Origin: JBBIKU01 sp037445245
GTDB lineage: Bacteria > Chloroflexota > Anaerolineae > Anaerolineales > Anaerolineaceae
DNA: 50,850 bases
Direction: 5' to 3'
Assembly: GCA_037445245.1 (NCBI GenBank)
Contig: JBBIKU010000002.1
Location: forward strand, 1-50,850
The position numbers were made by a program, and so were the translations under genes. This document shows positions 41,126-48,997 of the stretch, piece after piece (positions within the stretch are counted from its first letter, which is position 1; each line of letters starts with the position of its first letter). The notes beneath the pieces were generated by a model. It ran no database searches. It saw nothing but the letters and a program-made list of their open reading frames with translations, and was not told the DNA's origin.

Positions 41126-41677
41126 GTGGAAAGGCAATCCATTCCGGTCGAAGCGCTGAATGTGCGGGTGGTTGCGCTGTGGGGGCAGCAGCAGATGCTG
41201 TTTACCAGCGGCGATTTTGCCGCTGGAGATTTCAACACCATGACGGTGGGCTGGGGCGCGCTGGGACGTATGTGGAGCCGACCGCTGGCGCTGGCGGTGA
41301 TTCGCCCGACCCGTTACACCTTTTGTTTTATCAATCGCTACAACACCTTTACCTTGTGCGCCTTCCCCGAAGACTGCCAGCCGGCGCTGGAGCTGCTGGG
41401 CACTCGTTCCGGGCGCGACGGCGACAAAATTGCCGCCGCCGGACTGACCCCGCAGGCAGCGACGGTGGTGGCGGCGCCGCTCTTCGCCGAAGCCGTCTTG
41501 GCGATCGAGTGTTGCAAACTCTACTGGGACGATTTTCATCCCAGCCAGTTCGTGGATGCGACGCTGGAGGAACACTATCCGCTAAAGGATTATCACCGCA
41601 TCCTTTACGGCGAGATTGTGGCAGCCAGCGGCACAGCGACATACCGCCAGCTAGGCAGTGGAGCGGCGCCGGCTTGA
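41126..41677 (+). CDS. Flavin reductase-like FMN-binding protein
   Basis: A 183-residue protein of the flavin reductase-like/DIM6-NTAB split-barrel family. Seen: FNTMTVGWGALGRMWSRPLALAVIRPTRYTFCFINRYNTFTLCAFPEDC, which contains the FMN-binding loop; an AIECCKLYWDDFHPSQF segment follows. The start is a GTG at 41126 with AAAGGG seven bases upstream. It is co-directional with UbiA, eleven bases apart. Reaction unknown. Confidence 0.8.
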   Translation: MERQSIPVEALNVRVVALWGQQQMLFTSGDFAAGDFNTMTVGWGALGRMWSRPLALAVIRPTRYTFCFINRYNTFTLCAFPEDCQPALELLGTRSGRDGDKIAAAGLTPQAATVVAAPLFAEAVLAIECCKLYWDDFHPSQFVDATLEEHYPLKDYHRILYGEIVAASGTATYRQLGSGAAPA

Positions 41678-41717
41678 CCGCAGCCCGCCCGGCGGGTAAA
41701 ATTGGGGTAGTCCGTAA

Positions 41718-41789
41718 GCGGGCGTCGCCAAGTGGTAAGGCATCAGCCTTCCAAGCTGACATTCGCCGGTTCGAATCCGGTCGCCCGCT
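41718..41789 (+). tRNA. tRNA-Gly (TCC anticodon)
   Basis: A full cloverleaf: acceptor GCGGGCG (41718-41724) pairs with CGCCCGC (41782-41788). The anticodon loop CTTCCAA gives TCC, and the T arm is GGTTCGAATCC. The discriminator is T at 41789 and CCA is not encoded. TAAAAT at 41697-41702 may be its -10 box. Its 3' end marks the left border of the AT-rich islet. Confidence 0.93.
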
Positions 41790-41992
41790 CAGATTTCTTA
41801 ATTTGTAGTATAACTAAAGCGATTGAGTTCATATTAGAAGTAGCCGTGCTATAAATTTTTTAGCTATGAAGCCGATACGCTATTAACAAAATTACCGCGA
41901 TCAGGTTTTAATCAATCGTTTGCGCATAACAGCTTTACAATGATAATCATTCACGACGGCAACCAAGACGAATATTAGGGAGAGCGAAGATC
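41790..41992. other. AT-rich spacer between tRNA-Gly and the toxin-antitoxin pair
   Basis: No gene. Base composition drops sharply compared with the flanks. It holds a TATAAA-like box near 41850 and the palindrome at 41939-41951, then AGGGAG before the ATG at 41993. No copy of the tRNA 3' end was found at the far side of the islet. Confidence 0.6.
41939..41951. promoter_or_regulatory. Palindrome upstream of the toxin-antitoxin operon, Fur/PerR-box-like
   Basis: AATGATAATCATT is a perfect 13-bp palindrome 41 bases upstream of the antitoxin ATG. It is identical to the core of the Fur-box consensus but may instead be the autoregulatory operator of the antitoxin. Confidence 0.4.
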
Positions 41993-42742
41993 ATGTCTGA
42001 GTTATCCCAACTTTTTGAAACCGATATCTATAAAATTCTAAGTGCTCCAGCTTACACATTTGCCGAAGCGAGTAGACTTGTTGGTATTAGCCAAGGGCAA
42101 GTATCCAGGTGGGTAAGAGGATATGAATATATTTATAGGGTGAGTGGCGGTAAACAAGAGAGGTTGGGGCAACAAAAGGCTATTGTTCGCAAATCTACAC
42201 ATAAAGAATCTACTAATGTGAGCTTTTTGGATTTGATAGATTTGCTTTTTGTTAGACGATTTTTAAAGCTTGGACTAAGCCTCCAACGTATCCGTAAAGC
42301 ACTGGATGAGGCAAGGAATTACCTTGAGACGCCACATTTTGCTAGTCAGCGATTTTTTATTAACGGGAATAAAATATTCTTGGATCCCACTTGCGCTCCT
42401 AATAAAAATAAAACCAAAAACCTTATTGCTTTGTTAACAGGTGGACAATATGGTTTTAGAGAAATTGTTGCGCAGGTTGAAGGCATGGTTGATTTTGAAG
42501 ATGTTACAGGTTATGGATTGTCTTCCAGATGGTTTCCTAATGGTAGACAGGGGCACGTTGTTGTTGATCCGAGAATATCTTTTGGTCAACCAACAGTTTA
42601 TGGGCATCGCATAACTACCTCGAATATCTATGACATGTATATTGGTGAGAACCAACGAATTGATAAAATTGCCAGATGGTTTGACCTTTCCCCCACAGCA
42701 TTAAAAACCGCCATTCAATTTGAATATAACCTTTATGCATGA
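41993..42742 (+). CDS. DUF433-domain antitoxin with N-terminal HTH
   Basis: A 249-residue protein. Residues about 20-45 (TFAEASRLVGISQGQVSRWVRG) look like a DNA-binding helix-turn-helix. Residues about 165-245 form a DUF433 domain (VVVDPRISFGQPTVYGHRI, IDKIARWFDLSPTALKTAIQFE). DUF433 proteins are typical antitoxins of VapBC-like pairs with DUF5615 toxins. AGGGAG lies upstream. The codon use is AT-rich, unlike all neighbours, pointing to transfer. It overlaps the toxin start by 4 bases. Confidence 0.85.
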   Translation: MSELSQLFETDIYKILSAPAYTFAEASRLVGISQGQVSRWVRGYEYIYRVSGGKQERLGQQKAIVRKSTHKESTNVSFLDLIDLLFVRRFLKLGLSLQRIRKALDEARNYLETPHFASQRFFINGNKIFLDPTCAPNKNKTKNLIALLTGGQYGFREIVAQVEGMVDFEDVTGYGLSSRWFPNGRQGHVVVDPRISFGQPTVYGHRITTSNIYDMYIGENQRIDKIARWFDLSPTALKTAIQFEYNLYA

Positions 42743-43116
42743 AATTCATATTCGATGAGAATCTACCAGCTCGCTTAGCAGCGGGTATGAGGTGTTTTGG
42801 TGAAGATACCGAACATGTTTGTGAACACTTTAACGCTGGAGCCTCAGATATAGAAATATTAAAATTTGTAGGTGAAAATGAATTCTGCTTGATTACTAAG
42901 GACAAAAAAATTCTCCATAATTCCGCAGAGAAGGATGCGCTCAGAAGCTATAACGTAGGCGCATTTTTCTTAGTAGGCAAGGGTATAGGGATGTGGGAAA
43001 TGGTCAAGCAATTAATAAATAGTTGGGAAGCAATAAAGGAATTGGCAGACACAGAGACCAAACCATTTATTTTTAAATTGAGACGCAGCGGAAAACCTAT
43101 GCGAGTAAATTTATAG
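42739..43116 (+). CDS. DUF5615 PIN-like toxin
   Basis: A 125-residue protein with the DUF5615/PIN-like start MKFIFDENLPARLAAGMRCF, then EHVCEHFNAGASDIEILKFVGENEFCLITKDKKI. The acidic residues (Asp6, Glu7, Asp in GASDIEIL and TKDKK) fit a PIN nuclease metal site. Such proteins are putative RNA-cleaving toxins held by the coupled DUF433 antitoxin. ATG overlaps the antitoxin stop (ATGA). Same AT-rich composition. Length normal for the family. Confidence 0.85.
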   Translation: MKFIFDENLPARLAAGMRCFGEDTEHVCEHFNAGASDIEILKFVGENEFCLITKDKKILHNSAEKDALRSYNVGAFFLVGKGIGMWEMVKQLINSWEAIKELADTETKPFIFKLRRSGKPMRVNL

Positions 43117-43215
43117 AATTGTCAATTAATCCTCATACTTAGCTCTACGAAATGCCTGCGGCAGTGACTTTCAATGGGTGTTATCGCTTATGGCTTCAGC
43201 TGTAATAAAAGACAT

Positions 43216-43247
43216 AGCCTTCCTGATTATTGCATCGGAAGGCTTTT
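43216..43247 (+). terminator. Terminator of the toxin-antitoxin operon
   Basis: AGCCTTCC (43216-43223) pairs perfectly with GGAAGGCT (43237-43244), followed by a run of Ts. It lies 100 bases after the toxin stop. Confidence 0.8.
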
Positions 43248-43279
43248 GATTTGTTGGTGATGACGGGATTATTCAGTCA

Positions 43280-43327
43280 GGGTTGAGGAGCGACCAGCGA
43301 TTTACAAAAATCGGGCGTTTTCAACCC
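43280..43327. terminator. Nested hairpin at the islet border
   Basis: An outer stem GGGTTGA (43280-43286) with TCAACCC (43321-43327) encloses an inner stem CGATTT/AAATCG (43298-43313). It lies just beyond the end of the convergent HAAS gene and may act as its terminator. Confidence 0.45.
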
Positions 43328-43343
43328 AACCTGATCCTGCCCC

Positions 43344-44354
43344 TCATGCCTGCATGACGGGATCGGGACTTTTTTTGCGCAGCAACTGGTACAGTTCTTT
43401 CGCCGTGTCCACCACCTCCAGCACCAGGATCAGTACCAGCACGCCGGTGGCAATGCTCTGGAAGATCATCGCCAGGTTCTCAGCCTGCGCCCAACCCGAG
43501 GCAAGCAGCCCGGCGCGGTCGATGATCGATTCGCCGGCGAGCATCACGCTCACCAGGGCGATGCCGCCGAGGCTCAGCGCCACCGCGAACCAGCGCGTCA
43601 GCGGACGCTGCACGCCCTGGCGCAACAGGAGGGCATTTTTTACGATACCCAGCCCCCACAGCAGGTTGATGAAAGGCAGGTAACCGAAGAAGGTTAGGCT
43701 GAAGAGCGGGATTTGAGTCCATTGACCATGGCGCACAAAACCGATGGACAAGACCTGGGGATAGAAATTGAACAGCAGCAGCGCAAAAGCAAGAATGACG
43801 ATTTCGAGTATCGTTTCGAGCCTGCTGACCCGCTCGCGATCTGGTTTTGCCTTCAACTTACGCGGGTCGAACGGCTCATCTTTTTCGGCTTCTTTTGGCA
43901 ACACCCGTTCCAGAATGGCGAACACGAGCACGATGTTCCCCGCCGCAGCGATCAGCCCGGTAAAAATCTCGCCGAGCGTTTCCAGCAGCATGGGGGGCAA
44001 ATTGTTCAGCGCAACTCCCGGCTGGCTAAACATGAAGCCAAGCCGCACCAACGCCAGCACGCCCAAAACGGCGAAGACGATGCGGATGACCAACCAGAAC
44101 AACGGGAACAATTGCGGTCCGATCAGATAACGCGCTTCCTGGTATGAGCGGGCGATCTTTTCAGGCGAGCCAAACTCCTTGAGCGCTTCCACCACCATCT
44201 CTTCATCAACCGGCCTGCCCTCTTGTTGGCTGCGATTCTCCAGCAGGTCCTCGATCGATGAGCGAATCTCGTTTTCGATGTCAGAGCGTTGTTTGCGGGG
44301 AAGTTCCTGTCCGATCTCGTAAACGTAGCTTTCAATCATTTCTTTGACGTCCAT
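43344..44354 (-). CDS. HAAS-domain membrane protein, partner of PadR
   Basis: A 336-residue protein. Residues 1-70 form a HAAS-like helical domain (IESYVYEIGQELPRKQRSDIENEIRSSIEDLLE, VVEALKEFGSPEKIARSY) of the kind found next to PadR regulators. The rest holds about six hydrophobic segments separated by a basic loop (RKLKAKPDRERVSR). HAAS-membrane proteins are thought to respond to envelope stress or carry out envelope functions; the role is not known. GGAG precedes the ATG, which is 5 bases after the PadR stop. Convergent with the toxin-antitoxin operon. Confidence 0.8.
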   Translation of the reverse strand: MDVKEMIESYVYEIGQELPRKQRSDIENEIRSSIEDLLENRSQQEGRPVDEEMVVEALKEFGSPEKIARSYQEARYLIGPQLFPLFWLVIRIVFAVLGVLALVRLGFMFSQPGVALNNLPPMLLETLGEIFTGLIAAAGNIVLVFAILERVLPKEAEKDEPFDPRKLKAKPDRERVSRLETILEIVILAFALLLFNFYPQVLSIGFVRHGQWTQIPLFSLTFFGYLPFINLLWGLGIVKNALLLRQGVQRPLTRWFAVALSLGGIALVSVMLAGESIIDRAGLLASGWAQAENLAMIFQSIATGVLVLILVLEVVDTAKELYQLLRKKSPDPVMQA

Positions 44355-44359
44355 TGTCT

Positions 44360-44692
44360 CTACTCCTCAAGTATTTTGTTGATGGTTACAACCATGTTTT
44401 TCCATTCCTGGATCAATTGCTGCAAGGCTTTTTCGCCTTCTGGGCTGAGGGCGTAATAGCGACGCGGGCGGTCGCTTTCAACGCGCCAGTCCGACCGCAG
44501 CCAACCCTGCGATTCGAGCCTGCGCAGCAGGGGGTAAAGTGTCCCCTGATCGACCTCCAGTCCTTTCTCCGACAGGGATTTGAGCACCGAATAACCGTAT
44601 CCATCCTGCCGGAGCTGGCTGAGGGCAGCGAGGACGATCACGCCCCGCCGCAATTCCAGACCTACATTTTCGATTGCTGTGCCTTTTTCCAT
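44360..44692 (-). CDS. PadR family transcriptional repressor
   Basis: A 110-residue winged-helix protein: LRRGVIVLAALSQLRQDGYGYSVLKSLSEKGLEVDQGTLYPLLRRLESQGWLRSDWRVESDRPRRYYALSPEGEKAL is the full PadR DNA-binding domain, and a short C-terminal dimerisation helix follows. Start at 44692, with GAGG seven to ten bases upstream; the open frame beyond it overlaps the promoter. It probably represses its own operon through the palindrome in the promoter. Ligand unknown. Confidence 0.92.
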   Translation of the reverse strand: MEKGTAIENVGLELRRGVIVLAALSQLRQDGYGYSVLKSLSEKGLEVDQGTLYPLLRRLESQGWLRSDWRVESDRPRRYYALSPEGEKALQQLIQEWKNMVVTINKILEE

Positions 44693-44709
44693 CTGATCAC
44701 CTCTACCAC

Positions 44710-44738
44710 ATAATACTATGTAATACACAGTATGTCAA
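44710..44738 (-). promoter_or_regulatory. Promoter of the padR-HAAS operon
   Basis: TTGACA (44738-44733), exactly 17 bp, TATTAT (44715-44710) on the minus strand. The transcription start would be near 44703, about 10 bases before the start codon. Confidence 0.8.
44713..44733. promoter_or_regulatory. PadR operator inside the promoter spacer
   Basis: A 21-bp palindrome, arms ATACTATGTA and TACACAGTAT around one central base, with nine of ten arm positions symmetric. It contains the TGTA/TACA core of known PadR sites and fills the spacer between -35 and -10, so binding would block RNA polymerase. Confidence 0.7.
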
Positions 44739-44821
44739 GGGTATTCACATTATGAATTTAACAGCGGTTCAGATCACGTTTGAGGATTGGCGCCCTAAGT
44801 GGCGCACCGATTAGGGACGGA

Positions 44822-45223
44822 TCAGCTCTCGAGCGGGTAGCCTTCTGCCTGCAGGGCGGCGCAGGCTCTGGCTAGATCGGCTTGCTGGATGAAGATGTAA
44901 TCGGTGTCGTAGGTGGAGATGGCGAACAGGCTGACTCCCGCCCGCGCCAGGCAGGCGCTGATGCCCGCCAGCACACCCACCAGGACGAAATCGAGCGGAC
45001 CGGCAACCTGCAAGCAGCGCCAGCCGCTTGAAAGCCGACAGCCGGCGGGCGCCGCGTCTACGGGCAGTACCAGCGATAACTCATCGGGTGTGCGCGTGAG
45101 GGCGAAGAACGGCTGTTGCAACACCTGCGGCGGAAGGGCAGCGTCCGCATCCAGGCGACAGAGGGCGAAACGATCCGCCAGCACCTTGAGCGGCGGTTTA
45201 TGTGCCGCTTGAGTCTTTGACAT
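44822..45223 (-). CDS. ACT-domain protein (CASTOR/ACT_7 type)
   Basis: A 133-residue protein with two ACT-like halves. KVLADRFALCRLDADAALPP and TRTPDELSLVLPVDAAPAG form the first; WRCLQVAGPLDFVLVGVLAGISACLARAGVSLFAISTYDTDYIFI forms the second. These match the small ACT_7-type proteins that bind amino acids. Substrate unknown. Start at 45223 (MSKTQ) overlaps the end of the methyltransferase by 26 bases. Same operon. Confidence 0.85.
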   Translation of the reverse strand: MSKTQAAHKPPLKVLADRFALCRLDADAALPPQVLQQPFFALTRTPDELSLVLPVDAAPAGCRLSSGWRCLQVAGPLDFVLVGVLAGISACLARAGVSLFAISTYDTDYIFIQQADLARACAALQAEGYPLES

Positions 45224-46316
45224 GAGGTGGTTCAAGCTGCGCCAGAAGTTGCTGGCGCAGATCGTTGATCGGGCGCAGCGTGCCTTCGGCGGTCTGGTAG
45301 CACCAGTTCTCCCAGCCGTTGCACGGGCTGCCGCCCATCAATTCTTTACCGAGCTGGTGGATCGAACCTTCGCTGCCATTGAGCGCCAGCCTGCCGTCCG
45401 GCTTGACGCGTGCGATGCGGCTGGGATCGCGGCGGAAGTACAATGCCTGCCCCGCTTGGATCAAACCGTTTTCCAACAGGCTGCTGAACGCCACCCGCGG
45501 CGCCAGTCGCCGGGCGTCGCCCACATCGAAGAATTCTTCGGTGAACAGTTCGGGCGTTACCGCTTTGAGGCGCCGGCGAGCGAAGTGGATGTAATCCGGG
45601 CGCCGTTCGATGCCAATCCAGCGACGGTGCAGTTTTTTTGCTACCGCCCCGGTGGTGCCTGTGCCGAAAAAGGGGTCGAGCACCACATCACCGGGATTAC
45701 TGGAGGAGAGGATTACGCGGTAGAGCAGGGCTTCGGGCTTCTGGGTGGGGTGAATTTTCTTGCCGTTGGCGCGTAGGCGTTCGGCGCCGTTGCAGATCGG
45801 GATCAGCCAGTCGGAACGCATCTGTTTGCCGTCGTTGAATGCCTTCATGGCGTGATGGTTGAAGGTGTAGCCGGCGCCTTTGGATTTGGCAGCCCAGATC
45901 AAAATCTCGTGGGCGTTGGCAAAACGCACGCCGCGAAAGTTGGGCATCGGGTTGGTTTTTACCCACAGGATGTCGTTCAAGATCCAGTAGCCCAGGTCTT
46001 GCAGAATCCTGCCGATGCGGTAGATGTTGTGATAACTGCCGATCACCCACAGGGCTGCGTTGTCTTTCAAGACCCGCCGGCAGGCGCTCAGCCAGTTGTG
46101 GGTGAATGCGTCGTATTCCTGGAAGTTGCTGAAGCGATCCCATTCTTCGTCGACCGCGTCGACCCGGCTCATGTCCGGTCGCCACAGTGTTTTTTGCAGT
46201 TGCAGGTTGTAGGGGGGATCGGCGAAGATCAGATCGACCGATTTTTCGGGCAGACCGGCTAACACTTGAACGCAGTCTCCTTGCAGAATCTGATCGAGTG
46301 GTAGGTCGGGCTGCAT
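45198..46316 (-). CDS. ccrM: CcrM-type DNA adenine methyltransferase with RAMA domain
   Basis: A 372-residue beta-class DNA methyltransferase. Motif IV DPPY at residues 33-36 in LIFADPPYNLQL, followed by RPDMSRVDAVDEEWDRF, WVIGSYHNIYRIG, NPMPNFRGVRFANAHE and HPTQKPEALLYR. Motif I is DPFFGTGTTG at 214-223. These blocks match CcrM/M.HinfI, which methylate adenine in GANTC. The C-terminal 90 residues (FSSLLENGLIQAGQALYF, GSIHQLGKELMGGSPCNGWENW) form the RAMA domain of the same group. No restriction enzyme lies nearby, so it is probably solitary. AGGAG precedes the ATG. In operon with an MBL-fold gene. Confidence 0.9.
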   Translation of the reverse strand: MQPDLPLDQILQGDCVQVLAGLPEKSVDLIFADPPYNLQLQKTLWRPDMSRVDAVDEEWDRFSNFQEYDAFTHNWLSACRRVLKDNAALWVIGSYHNIYRIGRILQDLGYWILNDILWVKTNPMPNFRGVRFANAHEILIWAAKSKGAGYTFNHHAMKAFNDGKQMRSDWLIPICNGAERLRANGKKIHPTQKPEALLYRVILSSSNPGDVVLDPFFGTGTTGAVAKKLHRRWIGIERRPDYIHFARRRLKAVTPELFTEEFFDVGDARRLAPRVAFSSLLENGLIQAGQALYFRRDPSRIARVKPDGRLALNGSEGSIHQLGKELMGGSPCNGWENWCYQTAEGTLRPINDLRQQLLAQLEPPHVKDSSGT

Positions 46317-46332
46317 CAGGGCGATCTCCTGG

Positions 46333-47193
46333 CTAGGATACGCCGGCTGGGGGGGCGTCTTGGGCGTAATGGAGAGAATAATAGGTAAACAGACCGTGGC
46401 GCAGCCGATTGCGGAAAAGCGCCGCCTTCCCTTCGGTGGTGTCGAAACCCTCCAGCAGACAGTCGACGTGCTTGAAGGTTTCTTCCGGGGCGGCTTTGCG
46501 ACCAGCGAGTTTTTCCATCAGTCGGGCAACTTTTTCCAGGTAGCGCAGTTGATTGCGCAGGTCTTCGGTGTTCACCAGCCCGCCGCGCCCGCTGACGAAA
46601 AGACATTGCTTATAGTGGGCGCTGAGCAACAGCTTAAGCTGCTCGAGCCACGTTTCGAGGTCGGCGTTTGCCAGAAATGGCGGCTGATTAGGGGTGACCG
46701 TGTCGCCGATGAAGATGATCTGCTGCTCGGGAATGGAAACCCAGATCGCGCTCGGGTTGGGTCCAGGGTGATGTTCCATAATGACCGCGCTGTTGTCCCT
46801 GTGGATGGTCAACTGGCGGGTGAAGGTGATCTCGGGTGGCATCCAGCGGATGCTGCCCAAACCGTTGAAGCGCGCCCATTCTTCGCCGCTTTCGCCCGGC
46901 TGAGCTTTGAAGGTGAGCGGGCGCGCCCGAAAGACCTCCACCATACAGTTGTGTCCGATCACGGTGCAGTCGAGGGCGCGCACTCCCAGGGTGCGGTCGA
47001 GGTGCGAATCCAGGTTGATCAGCAGCCGGTCGATGCCGCCGCCCAGGTTGAGCAACGCCGCCCGCCACGAGCGGATGTCGTCGGCGCGGAACGGCGCGTC
47101 GATCAGGATCACGCCGTGCGACCAGTTGATGGCGCCTACCGTCACGCCAGCATAGCCGGTTTCGATGAAAACACCAGGGGTTATTTCGCGCAT
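46333..47193 (-). CDS. MBL-fold protein with altered metal motif
   Basis: A 286-residue protein of the metallo-beta-lactamase fold (ITPGVFIETGYAGVTVGAINWSHGVILIDAPFR). The HxHxDH motif reads NLDSHLDRTLG, so two of its His positions are changed. Later motifs GHNCMVEV, MEHHPGPNPSAIWV and FIGDTVTP are visible. Enzymatic activity is therefore doubtful or different. The start at 47193 follows GGGTAAGG; the frame upstream runs into it. It lies between the histidine kinase and CcrM genes with short gaps. Confidence 0.78.
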   Translation of the reverse strand: MREITPGVFIETGYAGVTVGAINWSHGVILIDAPFRADDIRSWRAALLNLGGGIDRLLINLDSHLDRTLGVRALDCTVIGHNCMVEVFRARPLTFKAQPGESGEEWARFNGLGSIRWMPPEITFTRQLTIHRDNSAVIMEHHPGPNPSAIWVSIPEQQIIFIGDTVTPNQPPFLANADLETWLEQLKLLLSAHYKQCLFVSGRGGLVNTEDLRNQLRYLEKVARLMEKLAGRKAAPEETFKHVDCLLEGFDTTEGKAALFRNRLRHGLFTYYSLHYAQDAPPAGVS

Positions 47194-47226
47194 TCCTTTT
47201 TCCTTACCCTCAATCATACCAGGGCG

Positions 47227-48795
47227 TCACTCGTTTTTGGCAACCGGAAATGTCAAAAGGAAGCGGCTGCCTTTGCCTTCCTCGCTTTCGGCCCAGATTT
47301 TTCCGCCGTGTGCCTCGACTGCTAGGCGGCAGAACGCCAGCCCTAATCCGGCGCCCTTGGGCTGTTCATCGACCCGCATGCGGATGTATTTATCGAAGAT
47401 GTGTTCCTGGGCAGCCTTGGGGATGCCGGCGCCGCTGTCCTGCACCCAGAACAGGACATAATCGCCGTGCGCCTCGGCGCCGACGGAGATGCTCGCCCCG
47501 CTGGGGGTGAATTTGGTGGCGTTTTCCATCAGGTTAACCAGCACCCGCCGCGCCATGTCGGCGTCCACCCATAACGACGCCAAATCTGGCGGCAGGTAGG
47601 CGCTGAACTGTTGCTCTTTGCTTTCGAGGGTGTACTTGATGACTTCGATCGCTTCCTGCACCAGTTCGACGGTCGGCACCGCTTTCTGGTTGGTGATCGG
47701 TTGTCCGGCTTCGAGGCGGCTGATATCGAGCAGTGAGTTGATCATGCGTTGCATGCGTTCCACCGAACGGTTGGCAATCGAGAGGATCGATTGGACGGTC
47801 GGGTTGGCGTCCAGCGGCACCAATGCCGCCAGCATGTCCAGCGCGGATAGCACGTTCGAAAGCGGCGAGCGCAGGTCGTGATAGATCATCGCCGCCAGAT
47901 CCTGGTGCAGGGCATCGAGCGCCTTGCGCTCCGAAATGTCGCGCAGTGTCCATTGCAGGTAGAGGGCGTCATGCGTTTGTACCCGTCGCACGTACACTTC
48001 TACCGGCAGATGACTGCCGGAGCGGGTTTGCAGGCTGGCTTCGTAAGAGATGGTCTTTCCGCCGCGCAGGTTCTTGAAGTTTTCCCCCAGCAATTCGCGG
48101 TTCAGGGCGTGCAGGTCGTCCACCGTTTGCCCGCTCAACTGGGCGCGGGTGAAGCCGGTGGTGCGAGTTGTCTGCCGATTGACTTCGATGATCCTGCCGT
48201 CGAGGGTTGTCAACAGCAGCGGGTCGATGCTGTCTTCGAACAACTCGCGATAGCGCCGGTTGGCGATTTGCAGCGAGTTGTAAAGGCGGGCGTTGTAGAT
48301 GGCGATACCTGCCTGGTCGGCGATTGCCTGCAACAAGGCAAGGTGCTCGGGATTGAAGCTGCCCGGCTGGGAGTGAACGATGGTCAGCACGCCCACCTGC
48401 TGGTCGCGCGCCATCAAGGGGATGCAGATGGCGGATTTGGGACCGGTTTTAGCGGCGGCGTCGTCCGGGCGGCGCAGCCAGCGCTCATCACGGCTGGTGT
48501 CTTCCATCAGTGCCGGCTGACGATGACGCAGCACCCATCCGGCAAGCCCCTGGTCGAGAGTCGCCTGAAGCTGACGCGGCGAAGGGTGGATCGTTTGCCC
48601 GTGGACGACGATGGCAGCATCTTCTACGGCTTGGTGCTCGTCGAGCGCGATCAACGTGCCACGCTCGGCGCCAACGTTCTCGATCGAGAGTGAAAGGACA
48701 CGCTCCAGTACCGTGCGCAAGTCGAGCGTGGTCGCCAGTTCACGGCTGATGCTGTACAGCAGTTCAAGTGAGGTGCGAATGGTATCGTTCGGCAT
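47227..48795 (-). CDS. Sensor histidine kinase with GAF and PAS domains
   Basis: A 522-residue cytoplasmic kinase without transmembrane helices. GAF domain about 22-170 (GTLIALDEHQ, SAICIPLMARDQQVGVLTIVH); PAS about 180-290 (FEDSIDPLLLTTLDGRIIEVNRQTTRTTGFTRAQLSG); HisKA with the phospho-acceptor His306 in IYHDLRSPLSNVLSALDML; HATPase with NLMENATKF (N box), WVQDSGAGIP, KYIRMR and GAGLGLAFCRLAVEAHGG. No response regulator gene is adjacent. Start ATG at 48795; the open frame upstream overlaps the leader. Its promoter is about 150 bases upstream. Confidence 0.92.
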   Translation of the reverse strand: MPNDTIRTSLELLYSISRELATTLDLRTVLERVLSLSIENVGAERGTLIALDEHQAVEDAAIVVHGQTIHPSPRQLQATLDQGLAGWVLRHRQPALMEDTSRDERWLRRPDDAAAKTGPKSAICIPLMARDQQVGVLTIVHSQPGSFNPEHLALLQAIADQAGIAIYNARLYNSLQIANRRYRELFEDSIDPLLLTTLDGRIIEVNRQTTRTTGFTRAQLSGQTVDDLHALNRELLGENFKNLRGGKTISYEASLQTRSGSHLPVEVYVRRVQTHDALYLQWTLRDISERKALDALHQDLAAMIYHDLRSPLSNVLSALDMLAALVPLDANPTVQSILSIANRSVERMQRMINSLLDISRLEAGQPITNQKAVPTVELVQEAIEVIKYTLESKEQQFSAYLPPDLASLWVDADMARRVLVNLMENATKFTPSGASISVGAEAHGDYVLFWVQDSGAGIPKAAQEHIFDKYIRMRVDEQPKGAGLGLAFCRLAVEAHGGKIWAESEEGKGSRFLLTFPVAKNE

Positions 48796-48946
48796 GAGAT
48801 GACCGCTTCCTCGCGTCTGGTGAGTCCTTTCTTCGGGGTTGCGCACCCTCTCGGATGAGATGGGCGTTCGGCAGGGGGAGATGTTTTCTTCGCCGGCGCT
48901 TCCCCTCATCAACGACTCACCGTTACAGCCTTCGGGCGTGTTTCTG

Positions 48947-48955
48947 AGTATAGCA
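48947..48955 (-). promoter_or_regulatory. Extended -10 promoter of the histidine kinase operon
   Basis: TGcTATACT on the minus strand (TATACT at 48952-48947). It predicts a leader of about 145 nt before the ATG at 48795. -35 not clear. Confidence 0.45.
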
Positions 48956-48997
48956 CATCGATTACCCCGCTCGCTTAACAGTAGTGACAAGGCTTTT

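Noticed and set aside
41781..43340. Direct repeat of the tRNA-Gly 3' end as an att site
   Set aside because: I looked for the T-arm and acceptor sequence across the AT-rich islet and its right border and found no second copy.
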